DNA from: an uncultured Clostridia bacterium
GTDB lineage: Bacteria > Bacillota > Clostridia > Christensenellales > Borkfalkiaceae
Assembly (NCBI GenBank): GCA_947629605.1
Contig: CANREK010000014.1
Span: 1-14,115, forward strand
Length of the DNA stretch: 14,115 nt
Direction of reading: 5' to 3'
This document shows positions 1 through 5,677 of the stretch, piece after piece (position 1 is the stretch's first letter; the number at the start of each line of letters is the position of its first letter). The translations under genes were made by a program, and so were the position numbers. The notes beneath the pieces were generated by a model. That model had not been told where the DNA came from. It searched no databases and saw nothing but the letters and a program-made list of their open reading frames with translations.

Positions 1-188
1 GTCGGCTACTTCGCGCCAAGGGCGGCGCTCGTGCCGCCCTTAGACGTGAATAGAATGCGGGCGGGGCAGGATGACGCAATCGGAATGGTCCGTATTCGCC
101 CCGCGAGATTCTTCGGAATTGCCTCCGTACTCTCTATGAGCTCCGTGGCTCAGAATGACGCGGGGCCGCAATTTTTCATTTTTAATTT
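1..188. other. Left-edge intergenic region without a supported gene
   Basis: No frame here looks like the end of a recognisable protein; open stretches run into repeat DNA. The stretch holds a perfect 9-bp hairpin (18-26 with 33-41, 6-nt loop) with no T-run on either side, then a 69-bp palindromic repeat and an AT-rich repeat, both listed separately. An upstream gene may end just outside the window. Confidence 0.5.
98..166. repeat. 69-bp palindromic repeat, family R2 (copy 1)
   Basis: The unit begins GCCCCGC and ends GCGGGGC, forming a terminal clamp. Just inside, ATTCT pairs with AGAAT. It matches the unit at 2980-3048 at all but about four of 69 positions. A diverged inverse-orientation relative lies at 2896-2966. 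It is noncoding and behaves like a REP or miniature palindromic element. Confidence 0.75.
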
Positions 189-202
189 TTAATTTTTAAT
201 TG
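169..202 (-). repeat. AT-rich tandem repeat, family R3 (copy 1)
   Basis: Read on the minus strand this is AATTAAAAATTAAAAATTAA followed by AAATGAAAAATTG. Similar tracts lie at 3110-3142, 4481-4506 and 10534-10567, all in the same orientation and all at or just beyond the 3' end of a minus-strand gene. Here it overlaps the last codons of cysE, whose C-terminal IKN and stop are encoded by the repeat. Confidence 0.75.
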
Positions 203-746
203 CTTCCGTAGGTTTCCCGCTTCCCTCGGGTGGCGAGATCTTGACCACGCGGGCGGGAATGCCGACGACCGTGGCGTACGGCGGGACCTCCTCCAAGACG
301 ACGGCGCCCGCGCCGATCTTGGCGCCCTCCCCCACTTCAAACCCGCCGAGCACCTTGGCGCCGCAGGAGAGAATGGCGTTTTTCCGCACCGTGGGGTGGC
401 GTTTGCCCTTCTCCTTGCCCGTGCCGCCGAGCGTGACGCCTTGGTAGATGACGACGCCCGTCTCCACTTCGGCCGTCTCGCCGATGACGACACCCTCGCC
501 GTGGTCGATAAAGACGCCCGGGGCGATCTTTGCGGCGGGGTGGATCTCGATCCCCGTCTTTTTCTTGGCACGTTCGGAGAGAAACCTCGCAAACAGCTTC
601 ATGCCGTGGCGGTAGAAAAAGGCCGCTCGTCTGTGCATGCGGAGCGCACGCACGCCCGGGTAGACCAAAAACACTTCCAAGCGACTGCGGGCCGCGGGGT
701 CGTTTTTCATGGCGGCGTCGATGTCCGCCCTCGTTTTTTTCCACAT
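189..746 (-). CDS. cysE: Serine O-acetyltransferase
   Basis: This enzyme acetylates L-serine with acetyl-CoA to give O-acetylserine, the first committed step of cysteine synthesis in the cytoplasm. The 185-residue protein has the short N-terminal helical part seen in many Bacillota forms, then a left-handed beta-helix of hexapeptide repeats from about residue 65. IDHGEGVVIGETA (80-92) carries the catalytic histidine H82. GVTLGGTGKEKGKRHP (103-118) is the typical acetyl-CoA and serine loop. The start fits the family alignment (MWKKTRADIDAAMKNDPAARSRLEV). There is no Shine-Dalgarno. A TACAAT box (minus strand, 757-752) lies five bases before the ATG, so the message may be leaderless or read through from the gene 31 bp upstream. 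The last residues come from an AT-rich repeat. No cysteine synthase gene is visible nearby. Confidence 0.92.
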   Translation of the reverse strand: MWKKTRADIDAAMKNDPAARSRLEVFLVYPGVRALRMHRRAAFFYRHGMKLFARFLSERAKKKTGIEIHPAAKIAPGVFIDHGEGVVIGETAEVETGVVIYQGVTLGGTGKEKGKRHPTVRKNAILSCGAKVLGGFEVGEGAKIGAGAVVLEEVPPYATVVGIPARVVKISPPEGSGKPTEAIKN

Positions 747-777
747 GGTTTATTGTATGAAACGGCGCGCTTTGCGT

Positions 778-1392
778 TTACTTGATGGGCAGGCTCGCGA
801 TCTTGTATTCCGCAAGACACTGCATGACGAGGTCGCGGGCAAAGATCTTCTGTTCGAGCAAAAACCGTACGACGATGTCGCGCACGCTCTTGTCGTCGAA
901 CTCATATCCGCACGCGTTGAAGAGATTTTCGGTATCGATCGCCGTGAGGCCACAGACGACGGCGAGCGCCAAGACGGTGTTCTTTTCGGGATAGAGGGTA
1001 CCCTTTACGAGCTTTTTCCAAAACCTCGGCTCGATGTTGAGCCGTTCCCCCGCCTCCTCCGCCGTAAGTTTGTGGCGGGAAAGGATCTTGGGCAACACTT
1101 TGGCAAAGGAGTACTTTTCAAACGGCCGACGGAGCTTTTCGGAAAAGGTCAAAAAGCGGAAGGAAAAAGTGTAGTCGGTGTCCCCCTGTTCCTCTTTCAA
1201 CGCGGCAAGCAGCGCCTCGCGGTCCTGCTGACAGGCAAGACGCATCACGGCGGAGTCCTTTTTGGAGACGGCGCCGTCGCGGTCGATGACGAGCGTTTCG
1301 GGCATTTGGTACCCGGGGAGCGCGGCAAGACGCACATAGTCGCTGTAATGCGCCATGAAATATTCGTCGAGTGCGGAGATCGTATAATTCAT
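778..1392 (-). CDS. Protein with C-terminal Xre-like helix-turn-helix domain, function unknown
   Basis: No named gene is recognised. The 204-residue product has an N-terminal half (1-95) of unclear fold, rich in charged residues, with a possible helical segment at 43-70. The C-terminal half (about 97-200) resembles the all-helical HTH domain found at the end of many Clostridia proteins next to macro, kinase or vWA-type domains: an LSRHKLTAEEAGERLNI helix pair, then FWKKLVKGTLYPEKNTVLAL, then AIDTENLFNACGYEF. That family resemblance is from memory. The start at 1392 is preferred over an in-frame ATG at 1401, because the latter overlaps a possible -10 box TAAAAT (1405-1400), itself preceded by TGG and by TTGCGT 17 bp upstream. 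There is no Shine-Dalgarno. cysE follows after 31 bp, so the two may be co-transcribed. Confidence 0.75.
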   Translation of the reverse strand: MNYTISALDEYFMAHYSDYVRLAALPGYQMPETLVIDRDGAVSKKDSAVMRLACQQDREALLAALKEEQGDTDYTFSFRFLTFSEKLRRPFEKYSFAKVLPKILSRHKLTAEEAGERLNIEPRFWKKLVKGTLYPEKNTVLALAVVCGLTAIDTENLFNACGYEFDDKSVRDIVVRFLLEQKIFARDLVMQCLAEYKIASLPIK

Positions 1393-1518
1393 CGAGAACA
1401 TTTTACCATTCCGCACCGAAAAACGCAAACGTTTTGAACAACGTGCCGCAATTTTGTGTTGACATTTTCGCTTGGAGGGGTGAAGGGGGTGCACGGCGGC
1501 ACGGCGGCACGCCGTGCG

Positions 1519-1692
1519 TGCCCCCTCCGTGGGAGGGGGATGTCGCGCAAGCGACAGGGGGTGGGTCGGAATGACACCCCCTCACCCGCTTCGCGGGAGC
1601 TCCCCCTCGAGGGGGAGCCAAGACTTGCCCACCCCTTTGAGGGGTGGGTGTCACGCAGTGACGGAAGGGGTGTGTGCGGCGGCACGTGCCGC
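1519..1692. repeat. Cluster of GC-rich nested palindromes related to family R1
   Basis: It contains CCCCCTCCGTGGGAGGGGGA, which is shared with 4299-4316 and, inverted, with the unit at 10418-10509. Short self-complementary blocks follow: TGTCGCGCAAGCGACA, CCCGCTTCGCGGG, CTCCCCCTCGAGGGGGAG, CCCACCCCTTTGAGGGGTGGG, GTCACGCAGTGAC and GCGGCGGCACGTGCCGCCGC. Back-to-back hairpins of this kind are noncoding and mobile-repeat-like. Confidence 0.65.
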
Positions 1693-1857
1693 CGCGCATT
1701 CTCCGCAAAAAATCAAATAAATTGTTCGTTTCCGACATTTTTCAATTTAGTGTTATGAATTAACAAAAGATTTATCATAAAAAATTATAAATTTTAATAT
1801 TATCGACAAAAATAAAGAAAAAGTAAAAAATTTTATGAACTAATTTTGTGAATTTGC

Positions 1858-1886
1858 TTGCAATATAAGAACATTTGTGTTACTAT
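1858..1886 (+). promoter_or_regulatory. Sigma-A-type promoter of the deoR-family gene
   Basis: TTGCAA (1858-1863), a 17-bp spacer and TACTAT (1881-1886) predict a start near 1893, about 28 nt before the gene. The same TTGCAA hexamer is used at the strong promoter upstream of dnaN. Confidence 0.65.
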
Positions 1887-1920
1887 CTTACATAGAAAAA
1901 TTTACATGTTTGGGGGTTCT

Positions 1921-2682
1921 ATGATGAAACGCGAACGTATCGAAGAAATCGCGGAACTTTTAGACAAGCGCGGTAAATTGACGCTGGACCAACTCGACGA
2001 CTTTTTCCCGGGTGTCTCCCAGATGACCCTGCGGCGTGACCTTCTCCAGCTCGAACAGCAAGGGCGCATCATCCGCGTGCGCGGCGGCGCAATGTCCGTC
2101 AAGGAAGTGCAGAAAGTTTCTGCCGAACCGTATGCCAAAAAAACGGCGGCCAATGCCGATGCCAAGCTCCGCATTGCGCAAAAGGCGGCCAATCTCATCG
2201 ACGAGAATTGCTCTCTCTTTATGGATGGGGGCACCACGGCGATGTGTCTTGCCAAGGAATTGCCCGATATCAACATCCATGTATTCACCAACGGCCTCGC
2301 CGTTGCGATCGAACTTGCGCAAAAGAAGAATCTGAGCGTCACCGTGCTCGGGGGGCAAGTCATCAAGGACAATCTCTCCACGGCTTCTCCCGTTGCCAAG
2401 GACTATTTCGAAAATACCAACTTCGAACTTGCCATCATCTCCGCCTCGGCGTTCACGCCCGAGATCGGCTTTTCGTGCGGTTCCATGATCGAGGCGGATC
2501 TCCTCAAAATGGCGCGGCAGAAGGCCAAGACGATGTATATGATGCTCGACAGCTCCAAGATCGGCAAGATCATGCCGCACACGTTCGCCCGTCTCGAAGA
2601 CATCGACGTGCTCATCACCGACGACGACTTCCCCGCGGACATGAAAGAGCTCTTCCGTCAGAAAAATATCGTAGTTATGTAA
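1921..2682 (+). CDS. DeoR-family transcriptional regulator
   Basis: This is a 253-residue DNA-binding repressor of the DeoR/GlpR type. The N-terminal winged helix-turn-helix (about 3-57) shows RERIEEIAELLDKRGKLTLDQL and the recognition region VSQMTLRRDLLQLEQQGRIIRVRGGA. The C-terminal sensor domain (about 75-235) has MDGGTT (101-106), VFTNGLAVA (121-129) and VLGGQV (142-147), the phosphosugar-binding, isomerase-like fold. The start at 1921 or 1924 follows GGGGG at 1912-1916; spacing favours 1924 slightly. The gene stands alone, with its own promoter and a strong terminator, and no sugar transport or kinase gene is next to it. The ligand and targets therefore cannot be guessed; autoregulation or a distant regulon is possible. 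Confidence 0.9.
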   Translation: MMKRERIEEIAELLDKRGKLTLDQLDDFFPGVSQMTLRRDLLQLEQQGRIIRVRGGAMSVKEVQKVSAEPYAKKTAANADAKLRIAQKAANLIDENCSLFMDGGTTAMCLAKELPDINIHVFTNGLAVAIELAQKKNLSVTVLGGQVIKDNLSTASPVAKDYFENTNFELAIISASAFTPEIGFSCGSMIEADLLKMARQKAKTMYMMLDSSKIGKIMPHTFARLEDIDVLITDDDFPADMKELFRQKNIVVM

Positions 2683-2690
2683 CGAAAACG

Positions 2691-2719
2691 ACCCCTGTCC
2701 TCACGGACAGGGGTTTTTG
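2691..2719 (+). terminator. Intrinsic terminator of the deoR-family gene
   Basis: CCCCTGTCC (2692-2700), loop TCAC and GGACAGGGG (2705-2713) form a perfect 9-bp stem followed by TTTTTGT. It starts nine bases after the stop codon. Confidence 0.92.
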
Positions 2720-2768
2720 TTTGGTTTTTTTGACAGACACCCCCTCACCGCCTACGGGGCACCCTCGC

Positions 2769-2876
2769 GCACGGGTAGAAACCCGTGCTTGGTCGGCATT
2801 TGCCCGTTACATATGGGCAAATGCTATAAGAATTTTGCGCTAAGAGTTATTAACTCTTGGCAGAATGCAAAATTCT
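2769..2876. repeat. Three consecutive perfect hairpins
   Basis: GCACGGGT pairs with ACCCGTGC (2769-2776/2781-2788, AGAA loop). GCATTTGCCC pairs with GGGCAAATGC (2796-2805/2815-2824). AGAATTTTGC pairs with GCAAAATTCT (2829-2838/2867-2876) and encloses an inner AAGAGTTA/TAACTCTT palindrome. None is followed by a T-run. Confidence 0.7.
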
Positions 2877-2895
2877 TCCCTCGAGGGGTGGGCAA

Positions 2896-2966
2896 GTGCG
2901 GCGTCATGCTGAGCCCGAGAGCACAAACGCAGTCTACGAAAGCAAGTCCGAAGCATCTCGCCGCAC
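2896..2966. repeat. R2-family palindromic repeat, inverted and diverged copy
   Basis: The ends are GTGCGGCG and CGCCGCAC, a perfect 8-bp clamp. The inner conserved parts TCATGCTGAGC and GAAGCATCTCGC correspond to the reverse complement of the 98-166 unit. The paired ATGCT/AGCAT replaces ATTCT/AGAAT, so both clamp and inner stem keep pairing while the sequence changes. Confidence 0.65.
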
Positions 2967-2979
2967 TATTATAGACATC

Positions 2980-3048
2980 GCCCCGCGAGATTCTTCGGAA
3001 TCGCCCTCGTACTCTCTATGAGCCCCGTGGCTCAGAATGACGCGGGGC
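2980..3048. repeat. 69-bp palindromic repeat, family R2 (copy 2)
   Basis: It has the same length and ends (GCCCCGC/GCGGGGC) as the copy at 98-166, with about four substitutions, and contains GCGAGATTCTTCGGAAT and GTGGCTCAGAATGACGC. Confidence 0.75.
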
Positions 3049-3109
3049 GGGTCAGCATGAGCGCGGCGGGCTATATGCCCGCCGCGCCATTCTCAATCAT
3101 TCCCCACCG

Positions 3110-3142
3110 CAATTTTTCATTTTTCATTTTTAATTTTTAATT
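3110..3142 (-). repeat. AT-rich tandem repeat, family R3 (copy 2)
   Basis: On the minus strand it reads AATTAAAAATTAAAAATGAA followed by AAATGAAAAATTG. It begins about three bases after the stop codon of the 3145-4122 gene. Confidence 0.7.
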
Positions 3143-3144
3143 TC

Positions 3145-4122
3145 CTACACGCTTTCCACTTTGACGTAGGCGCCGGTGTCGGCATCCTGAAAGACGACGT
3201 AGAACCCCGTTTCATCCGAAAAGGGCGAGGCGGGCACGAACACGCTGCGGTCTTTGAGGGCGGGGTCAGGCTCCTCGGAGGCGACGCAGAGGTAGCGCGG
3301 GATCCCCTCTTCATAGACGATGCCGATGAGCGACTTTTCGCTTCTCGCCCAATCGGACTGCGGAAAGGCCCACCTGAGGCGGGTGTCGGCGGGGTAATTT
3401 TTGAGCACCGCCTCTATTTCGTCGCGGACTTCCTTGTAATATGTAAGCGATTTTCGCGGGATGAATACATCTTCATCTTGGTCAGAATGGTCAGCGCCCG
3501 CCGTTTTTTCTCCTTTTGCCTGCATTTCACCATTCCCGCCTTCATCTGCATGAGGCGCGTCATAGTAGTCGCTTTCGGCGATGGCCTCGTCGTCGTAGGA
3601 GAGGGCGCCCTCGCGAAAGGGCGGCGCTTCCCCCTTGGGGTCCTCTCTGGGCGGGTCCTGTTCGGGAAGGGGCACGCCGGGCGCATAGGGCACGTTGGGT
3701 TGCAGGGGCGCGGGGATCTCATTCGGCGGCATGGGGGTGGGAATGGGGCGCTTTCTGCCCGTCTCGGTGAGGGTGCGGAGGAGCGCGGGGACCTCGGCCT
3801 TTTCACTGCCGCACCAGCCGAAGGCGACGGCCTCGGGCTCGGAGCGGACAAAACAGAGGAGCGCCGCGAATCCGCCTCTGACGGGCGGAGCATTCTCGAT
3901 CGTCATCGGCTCCTCGGCGAGAAGGCAGAATTTTTTGCCGCAGATCTGCAAAACGAGCACATATCTGCCCTCTTTCAGGGCGGAGAGCCCGGGCATGCGG
4001 AGCGTGACGGTGAGCTGCTGTCCCATTCTTTCGGCATAGACGACGCCCGAGAGCGCGTTGCCGTCGGCAGAGAATCCCTTTTTGAGTTGTTTCAAGATAC
4101 AGATGCGTTTTTCGTAGGCCAT
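3145..4122 (-). CDS. Two-domain protein of unknown function with acidic, proline-rich linker
   Basis: The function is not recognised. The 325-residue product has an N-terminal region (1-120, MAYEKRICILKQLKKGFSADG...) that looks like a compact beta-rich domain, with GRYVLVLQICGKKFCLLAEE at its core. A low-complexity linker (about 125-215) is rich in Pro, Asp and Glu, with PIPTPMPPNEIPAPLQP. A C-terminal domain (about 220-325) contains YYKEVRDEIEAVLKNYPADTRLRWAFPQSDW and VGIVYEEGIPRYLCVASEE-like strands. No signal peptide or membrane segment is seen, so it is probably cytoplasmic. The start is supported by AGAGGTGG with three bases between it and the ATG. It stands alone on the minus strand, flanked by repeats. 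I have a vague memory of similar uncharacterised proteins in Clostridia but cannot name the family. Confidence 0.75.
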   Translation of the reverse strand: MAYEKRICILKQLKKGFSADGNALSGVVYAERMGQQLTVTLRMPGLSALKEGRYVLVLQICGKKFCLLAEEPMTIENAPPVRGGFAALLCFVRSEPEAVAFGWCGSEKAEVPALLRTLTETGRKRPIPTPMPPNEIPAPLQPNVPYAPGVPLPEQDPPREDPKGEAPPFREGALSYDDEAIAESDYYDAPHADEGGNGEMQAKGEKTAGADHSDQDEDVFIPRKSLTYYKEVRDEIEAVLKNYPADTRLRWAFPQSDWARSEKSLIGIVYEEGIPRYLCVASEEPDPALKDRSVFVPASPFSDETGFYVVFQDADTGAYVKVESV

Positions 4123-4240
4123 ATTCCACCTCTTCCCTTTGAATATAGTGGATTTTTGACCGCGGAATTTGTCTTTTTTGCGCTATATGTGCGATTTTTT
4201 GCGGAATGGGGCGGAGTGCCCCCTCCATATGAACACGTTG

Positions 4241-4334
4241 CCCACCCCCCTACCCCCCTCCTCGGGAGGGGGCAAAAGTAACCCGCCGCGTTTCTCGCCC
4301 CCTCCGTGGGAGGGGGATCAAGGGGGTGGGTCAC
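4241..4334 (+). repeat. GC-rich palindromic repeat, family R1 (copy B)
   Basis: It reads CCCACCCCCCTACCCCCCTC, then CGGGAGGGGGCAAAA, ACCCGCCGCG and CCCCCTCCGTGGGAGGGGGA, ending TCAAGGGGGTGGGTCACC. The reverse complement of 10418-10509 is nearly identical over its full length, so the two copies face each other on opposite sides of the putative origin. The two halves can also pair with each other. Confidence 0.8.
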
Positions 4335-4458
4335 CGCCGCTCATTCTGAGCGCCCCGCAGGGGCCGAAGAATCCCGTTAGACCGGCGGAGTAACATTGTA
4401 CTCCGTAGGTTTAATGGGATGCTTCGCTTACGCTCAGCATGAGCGGCGGGGCGCAAAT
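4334..4458. repeat. Nested inverted repeat related to family R2
   Basis: CCGCCGCTCAT at the left pairs with ATGAGCGGCGG at the right. Inside lie CATTCTGAGC...GAAGAATCCC, a GGAGTA/TACTCC hairpin and GGGATGCTTC...CTCAGCATGAG. Both an ATTCT/AGAAT and an ATGCT/AGCAT pairing occur, as in the other R2 units. Confidence 0.6.
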
Positions 4459-4480
4459 TTGCGCCCCGCCGCGTTCACCA

Positions 4481-4506
4481 CAATTTTTAATTTTTCATTT
4501 TTAATT
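4481..4506 (-). repeat. AT-rich tandem repeat, family R3 (copy 3)
   Basis: On the minus strand it reads AATTAAAAATGAAAAATTAA followed by AAATTG. It overlaps the stop codon of the SLOG-family gene at 4501-4503. Confidence 0.7.
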
Positions 4507-4947
4507 AATCAATCTTATTTCTTTCCCCATTCGGTTTGCATATTTCGTCGTATACGCCGTGCCGCCCTTGTCGCGCTTGCAGTAGGCGACGACCATGTCG
4601 GCATTGTCGACCATAAAGCGGTCCCGCGTGTGGTAACAGCCGGCGGTGTAGTGCGGAAAGAATTCATGCGTCTCGTCGCACCATGCAAGCAGTTCCCGAT
4701 ACTTTTCGCGGAACTCCTCGGAATACCTCCTCTCCTGCCCCGCATAGGGAATGCAGGCCACGAGTTTGAGGGGATATTTCCGCGACAGCGCGACGAGGCA
4801 GTCGAGGGCGATGAGGTCGAAGCCGTAAGCCATGCCGCAATAAAACGTATCATATCCGTCGAGAATGGCCTTTTCGAGCGTGTCATACACGTTGTTGACA
4901 TCAAAATCCGCAGGCAATTCCCTATGCCCCGTGAGCGCACATTTCAT
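4501..4947 (-). CDS. SLOG/DUF1273 (YpsA-like) family protein
   Basis: The 148-residue product belongs to the SLOG superfamily, DUF1273/YpsA group, which has a Rossmann-like nucleotide-binding fold; no firm biochemical role is established for most members. Family signatures are the N-terminal MKCALTGHRELP, YCGMAYGFDLIALDCLVAL (36-54), VACIPYAGQERRYSEE (63-78) and the DADMVVAYCKRDKGGTAYTTKYA-like segment (from 115), with GGTAYT as the likely nucleotide loop. The start ATG (4947-4945) overlaps the rsmG stop as ATGA and has GGAGGG ten bases upstream, so translation is probably coupled to rsmG. Longer upstream starts would overlap rsmG by over 100 bp and are rejected. Partner and ligand are unknown. 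Confidence 0.88.
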   Translation of the reverse strand: MKCALTGHRELPADFDVNNVYDTLEKAILDGYDTFYCGMAYGFDLIALDCLVALSRKYPLKLVACIPYAGQERRYSEEFREKYRELLAWCDETHEFFPHYTAGCYHTRDRFMVDNADMVVAYCKRDKGGTAYTTKYANRMGKEIRLIN

Positions 4948-5642
4948 ACGATGGGATCCCTCCTCTCCTGTCCCCTTCCGCGGGGATATTTTTGCGGCGT
5001 AGGCCGAATTTTTTGACAATACATGAGCATTCTTGCGCCGAAGCCGTCGGGCAGGGCGTAGCGCACGAACCCGCAATTCCCGCCGCCCAGCGTCTCCATG
5101 GCGCGGATCCCCTCGCGGAATTCCTCTTCGCTGTCCGACTTATAGGCGAGGAACCATCCGCCGACTTTGACGAGCGGCATGCAGTACTCGGCGAGCGTAT
5201 TCATCCGCGCCACCGCCCTCGCGAAGCAGACGTCGAACCTTTCGCGGTAGGCCGCGTCTCTTCCGACATCCTCGGCGCGGGCGTTGAGAACTTCCACGCC
5301 GGTAAGGTCCAGCTCCCGCACAACGTCGCGCAGGAACCCGCACTTTTTGCCCGTGCTCTCGATGAGGGTGAGGCGGAGATCGCCGCGGATGAGCTTTAAG
5401 GGAAGCGAAGGAAATCCCGCCCCCGAGCCGACCTCGGCGCAGACGGCGTTCTCCTTCAAAAACCCCTCACCCGCGAGGGAATCGAGGAAATGTTTGTGGA
5501 AAACTTCGTCTCTTTCGGTGATGGATGTGAGGTTGAACTTTGCATTGTATGCAAGGAGCATCCGATACAAAGCGTCGAATTTGCCCCTGTTTTGCTCCAA
5601 CTTGCGCCCGAGCGCCTCAAAGTCCACTTCCCTTTCCTGCAT
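4944..5642 (-). CDS. rsmG: 16S rRNA (guanine(527)-N7)-methyltransferase
   Basis: RsmG methylates N7 of G527 in 16S rRNA using S-adenosylmethionine. The 232-residue product shows the family pattern: KFNLTSI (35-41), HFLDSL (51-56), the SAM motif VGSGAGFPSLPLKL (71-84), LIESTGKKCGFL (93-104) and the VCFARAVA segment (138-145). The start chosen is ATG at 5642. A TTG at 5660 would add six residues but overlaps the promoter. There is no Shine-Dalgarno; an excellent extended -10 promoter places transcription initiation at the ATG itself, so the message is probably leaderless. The C-terminus is extended by basic residues before the ATGA overlap with the SLOG gene. In many Bacillota rsmG ends the mnmE-mnmG operon near the origin; neither is present here. 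Confidence 0.94.
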   Translation of the reverse strand: MQEREVDFEALGRKLEQNRGKFDALYRMLLAYNAKFNLTSITERDEVFHKHFLDSLAGEGFLKENAVCAEVGSGAGFPSLPLKLIRGDLRLTLIESTGKKCGFLRDVVRELDLTGVEVLNARAEDVGRDAAYRERFDVCFARAVARMNTLAEYCMPLVKVGGWFLAYKSDSEEEFREGIRAMETLGGGNCGFVRYALPDGFGARMLMYCQKIRPTPQKYPRGRGQERRDPIV

Positions 5643-5648
5643 ACCATG

Positions 5649-5677
5649 ATTATAGCACAAATTTTTTTGAATATCAA
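5649..5677 (-). promoter_or_regulatory. Strong sigma-A promoter of rsmG
   Basis: On the minus strand TTGATA (5677-5672), a 17-bp spacer and TATAAT (5654-5649) are preceded by an extended TGC. Standard spacing puts the start at 5642, the A of the rsmG start codon. The promoter sits inside the edge of the putative origin and fires away from dnaN. Confidence 0.85.

Larger units (their letters stand above)
1393..1920. other. Gene-free interval: palindromic GC repeats, then AT-rich deoR upstream region
   Basis: The first part, to about 1690, is GC-rich, repetitive DNA (listed separately) whose open frames encode low-complexity shadows. From about 1710 to 1905 composition drops to strongly AT-rich DNA. 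It holds the deoR-type promoter and two copies of TTATGAAYTAA, at 1753-1763 and 1833-1843, exactly 80 bp apart. No coding potential was found. Confidence 0.7.
2720..3144. other. Gene-free interval with stacked hairpins and repeats
   Basis: No gene is supported. From left to right there are three consecutive perfect hairpins (2769-2788, 2796-2824, 2829-2876), a palindromic unit with GTGCGGCG/CGCCGCAC ends (2896-2966), the R2 copy at 2980-3048, a GCGGCGGG/CCCGCCGC hairpin around 3063-3087, and the AT-rich repeat at 3110-3142. Confidence 0.65.
4123..4500. other. Gene-free interval made largely of repeats
   Basis: About 100 bp of AT-richer sequence upstream of the 3145-4122 gene is followed by an R1 unit, a nested R2-like inverted repeat and an R3 tract. 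No reading frame here looks coding. Confidence 0.7.

Noticed and set aside
18..41. Perfect hairpin at the left edge considered as a terminator
   Set aside because: It lacks a T-run on either side and the gene it would serve is not visible.
169..202. AT-rich repeats considered as a CRISPR array
   Set aside because: The copies are kilobases apart and the short internal units are contiguous, with no regular unique spacers and no cas genes.
709..1437. Plus-strand open frame opposite the HTH gene
   Set aside because: The minus-strand reading gives a coherent helical protein; the plus-strand one is compositionally odd and lacks a start signal.
1403..1758. Open frames on both strands across 1403-1758
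   Set aside because: The translations follow palindromic repeat DNA (Pro/Arg/Gly-rich strings) and have no family signature.
3478..4281. Plus-strand open frames opposite the 3145-4122 gene
   Set aside because: They run into R1 repeat DNA and lack a ribosome binding site, whereas the minus-strand gene has a good one.
4501..5076. Longer 191-residue version of the SLOG protein
   Set aside because: The extra N-terminal residues are encoded by the rsmG 3' end in another frame; the ATGA start at 4947 has a ribosome binding site and fits the family start.
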